Shown here in pieces: positions 23,628-35,100 of a DNA stretch of 64,000 nucleotides (positions within the stretch are counted from its first letter, which is position 1; each line of letters begins with the position of its first letter). Origin of the DNA: Tomocerus qinae. Lineage: Eukaryota > Arthropoda > Collembola > Entomobryomorpha > Tomoceridae. The DNA lies in the NCBI GenBank assembly GCA_020055645.1, contig CM034548.1, positions 27,640,201 through 27,704,200 on the forward strand. The letters are read 5' to 3'. A program made the position numbers and the translations under genes. Under the pieces are notes generated by a model, which was not told the DNA's origin, ran no database searches, and was given only the letters and a program-made list of their open reading frames with translations.

Positions 23628-25667
23628 TCAATCTTCAACTTTAAAAGTTATTTTGATAACATTGTCCAGTCCTGCTTCAATTGTGTCCCCATTTTTGACT
23701 TGACTAACCCCTGATGGCGTTCCAGTCAATATCACGTCGTTTGGTTCCAGCGTGAAATATTGGGAAATGAACGAAATAAGATGAGGAATATTGAATATCA
23801 TGTCTTTCGTATTCCCCTTCTGGCGCACAGCTCCATTAACATTGCACCACAAATTTGCATTATGTGGATCTGGAAGCGATGACATTGGGATGAACGCACT
23901 GACTGGGCAAGACGTATCAAATCCTTTGGCGACTTCCCATGGACTGCCTTTTTCTTTTGCAGCGTTCTAATTTATTGACAAATGTTTACTTATTAAGTTA
24001 CAAATTAAGTTTATTATTTTAAAACTAATGTGTAATAATCGGTGTTTCATAATCAAATTATTCCATCCTGTATGAAATCAATTTGAAGTAATACAGCCCA
24101 GTAATTACACCTTTCAAAAGACCGTAGGAAGTTATATTATTAATGGAGAATTTTTATTACAATAAGTGGTTCCAAAACATCATTGAAAACAAGTGAGTAA
24201 AGTAAATGGTATACCAATTTGACCGAATTAATCTCTGCAACTGGAGATGTCTCTGTCAAGTGAAATATAGTGTTTGAAAGGTCATCTTATTTTGTTTAAT
24301 CGAGGAAAGTTTGTTGAATATCAAAAGAAGTTGGTCAAAAACTATTTCGAAAATAAAAGTTGACGTACTGGTTTACTATATTTACCATTTAAGACTCAAC
24401 ACTCTTATTTTTAAATGTGCTTCACAGTCCTCCTGGAAAATTACTTAGGGAATTTTCCACCAATATCCGTTAAAATTGGGGGTGGTTAACTTTTCAACCC
24501 TTTCTTCACAGCGACCTTTTCCACTTTTTATTTTCAATGATTATTTTGAACCATTTTTCAAGATTCTTTTTGTAATATCATACGTCTTTCGAATTCATAG
24601 ATCATGCAGTATCAACTGGGTGGGTTGGAGTACTAGACGGAAAGTTTAAAGGAAAGAAATATTGTAATTACTTGGAAATCTCTAGCAGTCATATCCAATG
24701 CCAGGCAATACCCTGCAACATAACTCATCGCAGAATCTTCTGTGACATCTTTGGCCTTTTTTCCAATAACTACACCAAGCTCAACTTCATGGTGAAGATT
24801 TTTGCAGCCTTTGGGAATCTGAAACACCCAACAAATGACATAGTACAACATACAATAAGACTTTAACAAATTCGACAGCCACTTAAACTTAAAATGTAAG
24901 ATCCATTCACCATTCTACACAAAAAGACATAAGAAGGTGCTGAGAAACAATATTAAATATTCATTTTACTATGAAGGATATTTTTAAAATTGCACTGAAA
25001 AAATTAACTGCAATTTCATCGGTCCGTAAAAGAAAAAATAACAAAAACAACAAGGTACCTTGATTGCCTTTCCTTCAGTTATATATGCGGTTGCTGGTTT
25101 CATAAACAAAAGTGGCTTCTCAGGAACCGCGTTTCCCAATTCCGCTGCATGTTCTCTAATAATTTATTCAAACACATAATTAAATGACTATTTGTAATTT
25201 GTACTTAACTGATTCTCACCGATATATAAACATGTCCCACAATTGCTTTCTGGTCACCAGTTCAACAGAAGCTTATTAGATGGAGGTAGAGAATTATACA
25301 CTAAAAAAGCTTGAAAATACTGTTTCCATCTACGGAGCTTCACTTCAACTGGTGACCAGAAAGAAATTGTGGGACCCGTCTATTGGCTAGTACAAAGTAA
25401 CGTAAATGTTTTCTGATTATTAAATTAAAATTAATGTCAGAAATGTCAACACAATTTACACTCTTTCATCTTTAAACCCAACGAAAATACAATGGTGACT
25501 AACGACTAATGTCTAATAAATTAACTGAACTGATTACGGATGACGGAATTTTGGTTAACATTGTTGGAAATACATACATAGCCATGCTAAAATATTCACC
25601 TGTAATTTCTACCAACTGCTACTACTTTTCTTCCTAGTTCAGCAAATCGTGTGTAATTAGCAGCCAT
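23628..25667 (-). CDS. FAHD1: Acylpyruvase / oxaloacetate decarboxylase FAHD1, 4 exons, 216 aa
   Basis: Member of the fumarylacetoacetate hydrolase fold family. FAHD1 hydrolyses acylpyruvates and decarboxylates oxaloacetate in animal mitochondria. Exons in coding order: 25667-25600, 25155-25059, 24818-24672, 23966-23628. All junctions are in frame and total 216 residues; human FAHD1 has about 224. Seen: VVAVGRNY near the N terminus; metal-binding HHEVELG (residues 64-70, Glu66 and Glu68) and ALDMTARD (Asp97); PWEVAKGFDTSCPVS; and TGTPSGV (185-191). All catalytic residues known for the family are present. The ATG at 25667 opens MAANYTRF directly before the conserved core, so any mitochondrial targeting signal is very short. 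Its first intron carries a fold-back repeat. Confidence 0.95.
25234..25375. repeat. 142 bp inverted repeat (MITE-like) in FAHD1 intron
   Basis: The ends are inverted copies starting GTCCCACAATT and ending AATTGTGGGAC. They contain TTTCTGGTCACCAGTT and its complement, and about 34 bp pair with one or two mismatches. Weaker pairing continues inward. No clear target-site duplication is visible. Confidence 0.85.
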
Positions 25668-26929
25668 GGTACTCAGAAAGAATATTATTTGCTGATTGCC
25701 GATCAAAGCAGTTTGCTTTTTATTTTCTCTAGGATCTACAAGCACAAATGAGGACAAAAAACATAATTATGTGTCTTTAAGCTATTGAAACTGAAAAGTA
25801 TTATTAATGCCGACAATATGCCATAGAAATGTCAAAATTAACTTATGACTTACAAAATAGACTGGAACATTACCTAACAGCAGTGAGCAACGAGCAGTGC
25901 AAAGAAATTACGCCGATTGCATTTAATTTGAATTGCCCCTCAATGTTTGTAGCGACAGATAGCACTCTACTCTACTAAGCAGTCTATTACCCTATTCTGT
26001 GCTCTTCACTCGCACTCTCGCACACTCAACCACTGCAGTCAGTGCACTGACTCCACTACTGATTCCACTACTCTCCAATCTCCAACTACCCGACGCCCGA
26101 CACACAACCCCACCCTACCCGAAACCCAACGGAACTCCCCGGACACATGCCTTAAATGTGCCCTTACACAGTTAAGTAAATTCTAAGTAAAATCGTAAAT
26201 CGTAAAAATTGTAATCATGAAGTAAGAAGTGCAGTTTAATTTTGATTTATTGAATGGAAAATTAACACCATATTGCTTCAAAATACATTGTCCCTATAGG
26301 TGTATACTGTAAGACATGCCACTTATAGTCATAGTTGGACTTTAGACTAGCCCACTAGTATTGCTTGCTTGCTGCTGCATTTCAAAATGGTTAGGCATCA
26401 GTATTTTTTAAATTTCGAAATTCAAAATACATTAATGTTAACCCGTAGTGTGCTTTTAATTATTGTATGTAATATGCATTGCATACGCGTTTGCGCATTG
26501 CATCAAAAAGTCTCTTCATCCATTCTAATATATAACCACAGTCTGAGATAAAGCAATAAATTTACCAACCTATCTATCACAGTGTGCCCAACTGCCATAT
26601 CTCCGGAAAGAAATACATTTTTAGTATGAAAAAAAAGAAAAACATTGGGGACATATTCTGACTGAAAGTTAACGTACGTATCACATTTAATTTGTTTTGT
26701 CCACAAAAAGTTTTTGGGGATACGTAGGACCACAGTTATTATCATATAAATATTATAGTGCGATTCCTATTCCCTATAAACTTCTATGTATAATGTATAC
26801 ATTTTCATATCTTAAAATCACTTCACTTCACACCATTCATTCTAGCTTAGAAAATGCCCTAATTTTTGCAAAGAATTTTTTGAAATCATTTCCAGCTGCG
26901 CCTTTAGGAGTTTTAACTGGCCCTAAAAA

Positions 26930-26949
26930 TTAAGGTTATATAACCTTAA
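26930..26949. repeat. Perfect 20 bp palindrome
   Basis: TTAAGGTTATATAACCTTAA reads the same on both strands. It could be a dimeric protein-binding site or simply chance in AT-rich DNA. Confidence 0.75.
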
Positions 26950-27239
26950 GCTAGTGTCAAGTACATCCACATCTTTCGCGAAGCGATTGACAGTCCTGCC
27001 CATTGGATTGGAGTAGTGTCGAAAATTTCATAGGAGCCTTCAGAATCCTGAAGAGCCAATGCAGTCGTGCAGCCGCTGCCAGCGTCCCAAGAACCATTCA
27101 TTACCACCGACGCAATCATTACTGCTATAGTTTTATTTTGTGAAAAAGAGAGTATGAAGTTATTTAACTCTCAAAACATTTCCAGAATAAATACATTACA
27201 CATATTACATGAATTCCAATTAACAGAAAATATATATCC

Positions 27240-27373
27240 AGTACGGAGCAGCTAAAAGTGACCATAGGAATTACATGCCCCTTATGGGAAATTATGAAAA
27301 AACCATTGTCCACCCTCATTTTTCCGCCAGCGCATCGTTATCCCTCTGGTCACTTTTAGCCTCCCCGTACTGT
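27240..27373. mobile_element. ~134 bp MITE with CAGTACGG-type terminal inverted repeats
   Basis: Both ends read CAGTACGG(A/G)G, then GCTAAAAGTGACCA, in opposite orientation. The flanks are TATA-rich. CAGT-type ends next to TA suggest a Tc1/mariner-related non-autonomous element, though the exact TA duplication is blurred on the left. Confidence 0.7.
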
Positions 27374-28049
27374 ATATTTTTGCTAATGATATGTAGTAAT
27401 ACAGGTATATACCTACATCCCTCATACGGTATATAGTGTTGCCGTAGATTCCATGTACCAAATAAATATACTCCTTGGTATATTATATTAAGGTTTTATT
27501 CGATATAAATTAACAATACAAAAATGCCTAAAAATTATGTGAGATAGTAACGTCTTAAAATTACAGTGAAAATCGTGATACAGAATAGAGAATAATTACT
27601 GATATTTTAGCAAATATTATTGCTATAAATTATAAGTTATATAAATTAGTAAGGACAATAATGAGAATGACATCTACTAGTCTAAATGTAAAATCTACTT
27701 TCTACGGATTTGTGTCTGGTATTTGCATGTTTATGGATTTTGAAACTACATTTACACATTACAACAATTCAAATGAGAATTTTTTAATGAAACTTGTAAA
27801 ACTTGTATCTTCTGGCTCTACTACTAATAATAAGTACACTAAAAATAACAAAAAAACATAAAAATAGCTTTAACAAAACGAAACGACAGCTATAATTATT
27901 ACAAATACAGATACTAAATACAAACAAATGTTGACCAAACATTTATTGATAAATTACATTAATTTGTGATTAGATTGCACTATTTCTTTTCTTGTACACA
28001 TACAGGGTTTAGGTAATAAATAAAATTGTATAGATACTAATCAAGTAGT

Positions 28050-31000
28050 CTATTTGGGCCTTTGGAAACGTTTCACAATTTTCAGCAGCGCTTGTCTAAA
28101 CTCTTTAGATCCACAAGCGTAGATCATGGTATCTAAAATTGCTTGCAGAGGAAGGACAGATCTCATATGGATCACCAGGTATCTCCAAAGTGTTCCGACG
28201 AGTTCACAGTCAAGTTCTGATTTGTTGCCATCCTCGCAACCTCGGTGCAATGGAATGATCGTGACAATAGGAAGAATGAATACCCACATTGGTATCATAA
28301 TTAACAGCACTGTTCTTGCAAATCTAATTGATGGAAACAGCCTCCCAACCTGTTCAATAATTCATAAAGACATATTTAGAATTTATTCAGTATTCAATTA
28401 CCCAATTCGGAAATCTCTGACTTCTTGTGGGGTCTACCATGTAACCTGGCGGTTTTAAAGTCTAAGGCTGGAAACTCTGATGTGGGCAGAATTAGGCTAC
28501 GGCGGTTGGTCTTCTCTTTTAATGTCTGTCTTCAACCTTAGCCTTAAAAGATTTAACGCAAGTAGCAGAGCTGCAATTGCATTGCATGGTAGACCCACAA
28601 GAAGTCAGGAATTTCCGGATTGATTAATTAAATTCTATTAAATGAAATTATATAAAATCTATTATAAATGAATTGGTATTTATTTTACATGAAACATGTG
28701 CGCCCGAGCAAAATGCAGGTTTCTAAATAGTTGCAATCTGGGGATGTGACTTTGATGACTAGGAGGCATCATCGGGTGAGAGCGACAAGTTACGAGAGAT
28801 CGACTCCTAGGCAAGGTATGTACATTAGTTGGTATTCCTACAGAACCGGGACCGAAATTGTCCAGTTGTGACAGCGAGGGAACTTTCCCACTTCCCAGTT
28901 CAGCGGAGACATTTCCGATGACGACTGTCGGGGGAACAGATGGGTCAGGCTGGACAACGACGGAAATTGGCACAGTTAGACTGTCTGGGATAGTGGGAAG
29001 AGACAACGTTCTTACGAGAGGAGTTGTGGTATCATCTCCGCCCGTACTCCCCTCCGTCCCCATATCCGAACCCATGTTGTTGACATTGATGTTCATATTG
29101 TTAAAACTGGGGATAATCATGTTTTCTGCCATATTTCTGTCTATCTTGTATGGGGTCATGTCCAGATTTAAATCATCAACATCCATAGGGCCCAATACAA
29201 TGGCGTCTGTTAATGAGGGGAGAATTGCTGCAGTCGTAGGCGACGTGGCCATAGGATTTGTGTCTGCAGCAGTCGACGACAGCAGAGGAACTGGACTGCT
29301 ATTTGTGATACTAGATCCCACTGGGAGAATCGTGTTCACGAAAGTCTCATTTTTATATCCGCAATTTGTACAGACAACTGACACTCTTCGGCCTCCAAGG
29401 GCTGGCTCATGGGCGTAAATTGCATTCAACTGCTTTTTGGCAATTCTCAGTACGGAGCTGTTGAATAAAAGAGTCAGAATCGAGCAGATTGTCAACACAA
29501 TTGTCAGGTACACTAGTTGGAGACTTTGTGCTCGACAGATAGGATCTCGGAGACCGAGAGTGACGGATGCAGCTGCCAGTGAGCTTCCCCCGACTAAAAC
29601 GATAAGAAATCCGACAACAACCTGTTCAAAATAATTATCATACTTATAATCACGAGACGAGAGAGATACTGCAATTGCAGCAATATAGTAATAATTTTAC
29701 TAAACACTTACTAAATTAAATAAGCACCTAATTATATCATTTCAAGTATATACTCCATATCGAATGACTGATTTTATTGTTACACTAGTGTATACGTCCA
29801 CATATATCATGATATCAACTCAGACAACATGATGGCAACGAGGGCTATGATTTTTCAATTGGTCAGTTATCTATATTCTTTCAGTTCTGACTTTAATGCT
29901 ATAAATCAATTTCATAATGCTGCGTAGTACATAGCATAAGTATCAAATAAAGTCATAAATCTCATAACTTGTAAAATACCTTCGTACTTTACTGATACTC
30001 ATTTTCTCATTCGTATAAGCAAACATTGAGAAAACGTCAACGGGAATGCTAAATTATAGCCTAACCAGCGCAATAAAATAATATCATGGAAAGGAAAACA
30101 TACCCGCACGGATCGGCTTTCCAAGCGTATCGAAGCGTTCATTACATATAGCCTACGGTAATCAGGCGATCAAATACCCAAAGGCGAAGTTCAAAGCTAC
30201 TGGATCTTAGGATCTTAGAATAAGAATTAAGAATCTTAATGATCAGGACTCGGGAGTATTTGCATGGTCAATAAGCAGACATCGTTCTACAATATCCATG
30301 AGCGTATAAAAGGGGTCTTATGGGGATCAGGCCCAAAACCCCCAAACATTCCAATAAACAAATTCTCTAACCAAAAAATTAAGACCAATTTCGGTTGGAT
30401 TTTAGTGGGTCTAACATTTTAGAGCATTACGCGCATATCTGTAATACGGTAATACGTAAGAAATTTCTGCACTGCGAGAAAATCTGTTTGCTCAGGCTTA
30501 TACAATTTCTCCTGTCGATATCATTGGGCCTTTGACCAAACGAGGTGGCTTTCGGCTAAATTATATCCTAATTAGTTACTAAACTTCAAACATTGATATA
30601 CGATGAATTCGGATGCTATCAAGTTTTAAATTACCATGGACAAAATCATGAAGGAAAATGTAGCCAGATAGCCCCAGGATCACTCCTGAAGAATATCCGG
30701 TATTTCACCACCTGACTACCGCCGTCATCAATACGAACGCAAGAACGCCATCGTTACTTATTCGATGCTTGGAAAATGTAAAGGTTAACGATTCAAGTTT
30801 TTATCCTGCTCCTTGGTTAAGATATTTGCGAGAGTCAGTTAAACCATACATATCTTACTTGTTGGGCAAACATTACATTATTAGACTTCCTCGCAATGCC
30901 ATTGAACCAAATGAAAACATCTGCATCTGCAGAGTTAGACGGATTGCAAAGTAAGTCCAAGTAATAAAACATTTGCACTGTTATTAATTTACTTATTTAT

Positions 31001-31885
31001 ATGCATCTATCGTGCATGTCCTAGCCACGAGACACGACCATAACTTGCACAAACAAATAAAATGTGATACTGCTGAGTATTTCAATATCCGTACTTTGTT
31101 CTTTACATACACCTCATTTACTTTCTTGAGTCATATTTTATGTAGATACGAAAAAAATCGCCTAGGTATTAATGTGAACCAATTAGTTAAATAAATCATT
31201 CATTATAATGCGGGCGTGTGGGTACTGCTTTGATACCTCTAAACTATTCAAATTAATCAGCTACCTATAGTTGAATGTTCTAGTTCACATGTTAAGTATA
31301 CTATACTTGATAGTTAGAGTTTTTCATTGGATTTACTGACGTCTACAATATGTAGGTACATATTCTATTTATTTCATACCTAAATGAAAATGTGGTCCTT
31401 CGATAGATGTTTATTTAGGTTTGCCCCAGATTTGAGCAGATCTAATAATAACTGAAAGCTACCTATTATGTATGAACTGTAGTAGCGATAAATTTGATTA
31501 AGTAAAAAAGGTTGCTTACATGTCTATTAGATATGGAGGAGGAGTAAAAAAACGGGTAGCGGACGGCGACGAACCGATCTAAAGAGAGCAATGTGAGGAG
31601 AAGCATATTAACAACGTAGGGAATGCCTAGAGTGGCTCTTTGGAGAACACAGAGTTCCCTTTGAGGAACAACAAATAAAAGTAATTCAAGTCCTTTGTGA
31701 CCCCCAACAAAGAGATCGGTAATACAGAGACAAGCCATCCACAAATGTCTTGGCTTCCACAGTTCACGACTTTGGCCTACAACACACAAGACGCTGATAT
31801 TGACAGCAAAGATGCCAATGAGGAGAACAATTCCCCAGACGATTTCCCCCACAGAATAGGGCTGAGACCACAAGTCGTTCTCCAT
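28050..31885 (-). CDS. Orphan class A-like G-protein-coupled receptor, 3 coding exons, 532 aa
   Basis: Plasma-membrane receptor; the ligand is unknown. Exons 31885-31520, 29621-28689 and 28349-28050 join in phase 0 and give 532 residues. Seen: TM1 (about 15-37, with Asn29), TM2 with ITDL (Asp57), Cys79 before TM3, TM3 ending DRF at 103-105 in place of DRY, TM4 at the start of exon 2, Cys151 in extracellular loop 2, TM5 (~157-180), TM6 with IPMWVFILP (~452-460) and TM7 with DTMIY (506-510) in place of NPxxY. Cys471 and Cys481 may form an extracellular loop 3 disulphide. The third intracellular loop is very long (~260 residues), rich in Thr, Pro, Ser and Asn. TM4 lacks the usual Trp and TM5 the usual Pro. 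Retention of the last intron would add only Val-Lys-stop, giving a receptor without TM6-7. Confidence 0.85.
29622..31519 (-). other. First coding intron of the GPCR gene
   Basis: A 1.9 kb intron separates TM1-3 from TM4. A stretch near 30505-30590 reads weakly like a retroelement integrase (VDIIGPL followed by YILI), but stops and frameshifts surround it. Nothing else is recognised. Confidence 0.5.
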
Positions 31886-31897
31886 TATTACTTGTTC

Positions 31898-31988
31898 CTA
31901 AAAATAAGTGAAAAATTTCCGTGAGAAAAGGTCGCTAATGAATTCAAAGAGAAAGAAGTCAAAAGAATAAATCAGGGAAAGAACTCAC
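31898..31988 (-). other. Probable 5' UTR intron of the GPCR gene
   Basis: On the reverse strand a good donor (CGAAA|GTGAGT) and acceptor (TTATTTTTAG|GAAC) bracket 91 bp just upstream of the ATG at 31885. Confidence 0.6.
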
Positions 31989-32090
31989 TTTCGGTAGAAA
32001 AGGAGAGCGCGACGGGCAGGAGAAGCTCAATCACACTGTTGCTCTTGGTTTGTTTTTTCGCTGATCTCCCGTGGAAATAGACCATAAATC

Positions 32091-32098
32091 CATATATA
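32091..32098 (-). promoter_or_regulatory. Possible TATA box of the GPCR gene
   Basis: The reverse strand reads TATATATG about 100 nt upstream of the proposed 5' UTR donor. This is consistent with a short first exon starting near 32062. Confidence 0.35.
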
Positions 32099-32109
32099 AA
32101 CGAGGATTT

Positions 32110-35100
32110 GACTGGTTCTCTTATAAGTAATCCGCGTGAAGCTCAACTTAAAAGTTCAATCCTCATTGCTCGTCGCAACTCGGCTGTAGTGCTGCACTGA
32201 CAGATAAAATCTTCTTCCCGATTTCACACATGGGACTCTCACTCAATTCGGAACGAATCTCTCTTGGAAATGGTGGGAAGGGAAAGTTCTTTATGCTGCG
32301 TAAGGTGAATGCTCTGCAGAACAAGACAACAAAGTACACAGAATTTAATATCGCGGAAAACTGTTTTCTGTAGTCGGCTTCAATTACGATTATTACCTCG
32401 CCAGTCTTTTAAGACTCTACTCTATAATAAATATTCAGTCGTTCTGTTAAGTCCGGCTTATTGTCAGCTTATATTTTCAGATATTTTAGTCACATAAATA
32501 TAAATACATCCTGAACAAGCTAATCGGGCAGAATTCCGTGCCGTGTATGTGTGTGCAAATGACAAATGAAGAGGTCAAAATAGATACTGGGAATGCCACA
32601 ACGGATATAACTGCAAGACTTTACGACCGAACACTTGTAATAGCCAGCAGTAGTTATTATGGCTCCATTACAGATACTATGACCATCCTACAGGAGTCCA
32701 TCCTCTTTCATCCAGCTTAATACCAACCAACACAGTAATAGTGCATTCTGCTCAACATTCTAGTATCTATATATGTATCACATTATCCATCCAACTAAAC
32801 TGCTTCATGTTTTCACTTCCAGGAGCCAACCTTTCAGTTCACTTGGTCTGTTGTATGCCAGAGAAATCAAGATATCTCTCTCTTCAATATTGTTATTATA
32901 TATTGCTCCAGATTGCCTTTCGGTATATATGCATCTACGTAATATTATTATTGTATCACTTGTTGCTGTGGTGCTAACGATAAGTAAAGCTGAAGAAGTC
33001 CAACTGTTAGATTAATGGGTTCTTCCACGTGGTTTTATTCAATCTTCTCAGGAAGAGAAACACAAGTTTCTTACAGTCGAATTCTACATCGCTACTCAGA
33101 CTTCAATCGGAACTTCACTTACTCTTCAAGTCCCAAGTCGTATTCAGGATTCACTTGAGTAATGACTTGAAGTCAAGTTCTAAGGTACCTCCAGACCTAC
33201 CTTGGCACTTGACTTGAGCTTGACAAATTTTTGAAACTCCCGCTCAAATTTCAATACAAAATAATTTTGAAGTCTAACTTCGTCAAGTGGGCTTCATGAA
33301 TACCACCCCTACTTGGACTTCAACTTGACTTGAATCAACCCTTACTAAAGTTAGACTTGAAGTGAAGTCTGAGTAGCGATGTAGAATTTGACTATTAGTC
33401 CTATAGTAATATCATTAGGTGAGATTAGCCTATACCTCTCCCTCAATGTACACACACACACACAACTAGTACTTTCAACTAAAGTAGTACACAATTACTA
33501 GCTCTAAGTACCCTATAGCGGATCGATGTGATCAAACTATGTAGATATCTACTAGTCTACTACACAATAAATAATATTATTGTTAGGTATCTTAATCTTA
33601 TCTATTTCACTATAATACTATTTGACTTCAGTCACGATATGTTTCGGTGAAGACTACTTTGTAGTACTGAAAGTCAAAAAGACCGTTTCTGTGTATAATA
33701 AGTCTATTATTTATGAGGATAATTAAGTACATTTCCCCACTACAGACTAGACTCAATGTAGTACTGATTGATACAAAGTAATAATACCTAAGCATGTTTC
33801 CAGTATAAGTATGTTGTTGAATAAATATAGCAGAATAGTACCTGTTTACAAGGAGAATATTATTATACCATTATACTACTATATAAAATGATGGTGACAA
33901 TGAATCCCACCGCCTACAGTCCTCTCTCATCAAATGGAGCAATTCTTACTGAATAGTGAATACAGAATAAGATCAGACTGGAAGACTGGACTAGTATTCA
34001 CCAGAATTTAATGGAACTGCATGCATGCATGACGGTTGCATGATGTCACATGAGGAATTAGGATCACTGTACTTACAACACAATATGCAATTACCCATTC
34101 CCCAAATACAAACGCCCTTCTTCCTTGTAAATAATGACATTCTTAGAATTATTAGGCCCTAACCGAATCCCTTCAATTTCAAGTGACATTTTAAAATATT
34201 TTTTGAAGCATTTCCCCACCCATTCTCAACATTTTCTATCCAAATGTTTCCTACCACAACTCTCACGAAGGAGATAAGAGTTATATGTAAAAGGGCAACA
34301 ACAGGTTGTGCTCAGCAAAGTCAAATACGTAGTCAAGCAACAGATTTTGGTTATTATCATCTACGTCCACATAACACATCCATTAGGCTACTATGCAGGC
34401 AACCTATTAGTATGCGTCCCTTGAAACATTTTTTGTAGCCAGAATTTTTTAGACCATGGAATTTTTATAGGTAGTTAAATCTGACACAGAACAATGTTCT
34501 CTTATGAGAGTTGTATTCCTTTGCCCCTGTTGGTAGATATGAACTGAGTTGTACTATCTATCTACCCTGTGGATTTAGACAGTCCGGTGGAAGGTAGGCA
34601 AATAAATAGTATCGTAGTTTCTTAGTCATGGACAAAGTACACAGTTATATACATTATAATATTTAGCTTATTAAAAGAGTATATTTGTACCTATTATATA
34701 TCTATAAAGGGAAAAATTTGTATACAACTAAAACCTAGTGTCTCATTCACAACTACAGTTAACTGTCGGTATAGTTGTAACATTACACCCTTTAAGATGT
34801 ACATCATGTAGTAGTGCAATGGAAAACTATTTCTTATCTGTGCAAGCGAATAAAAAAGTCGTAAATAAATTTTCCATGCGGCCTATCCTTTCAATTCAAG
34901 TTCACTAACGTTAGGATTGGGCGTATTTCGTTAATCCAATAAAAGTTTTAATAAAAATTCAATAAATAAATTTTAATATTTTTAACTCTTTAATCAATCT
35001 CAAGATATTATTGAGATACTATTGCGGTAGGTTGATTTCAATCATAATCAGTGATTAAAATTAGTTTAGTATACACAGAGTAGAATTATCTAAATCTTAC

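Larger units (their letters stand above)
25668..28049. other. Intergenic: FAHD1 promoter side and GPCR 3' flank
   Basis: Beyond FAHD1 the stretch 25980-26150 is CT/CA-rich and less AT-rich than its surroundings, consistent with a TATA-less promoter. A perfect 20 bp palindrome lies at 26930-26949 and a ~134 bp inverted-repeat element at 27240-27373. I see no gene. Confidence 0.45.

Noticed and set aside
28858..29418. 186-codon plus-strand open frame opposite the GPCR exon
   Set aside because: It is the antisense shadow of the receptor's long intracellular loop.
30505..30590. Integrase-like string (VDIIGPL then YILI) suggesting a retroelement remnant
   Set aside because: Too short, with stops and frameshifts around it; no reverse transcriptase, RNase H or LTR nearby.
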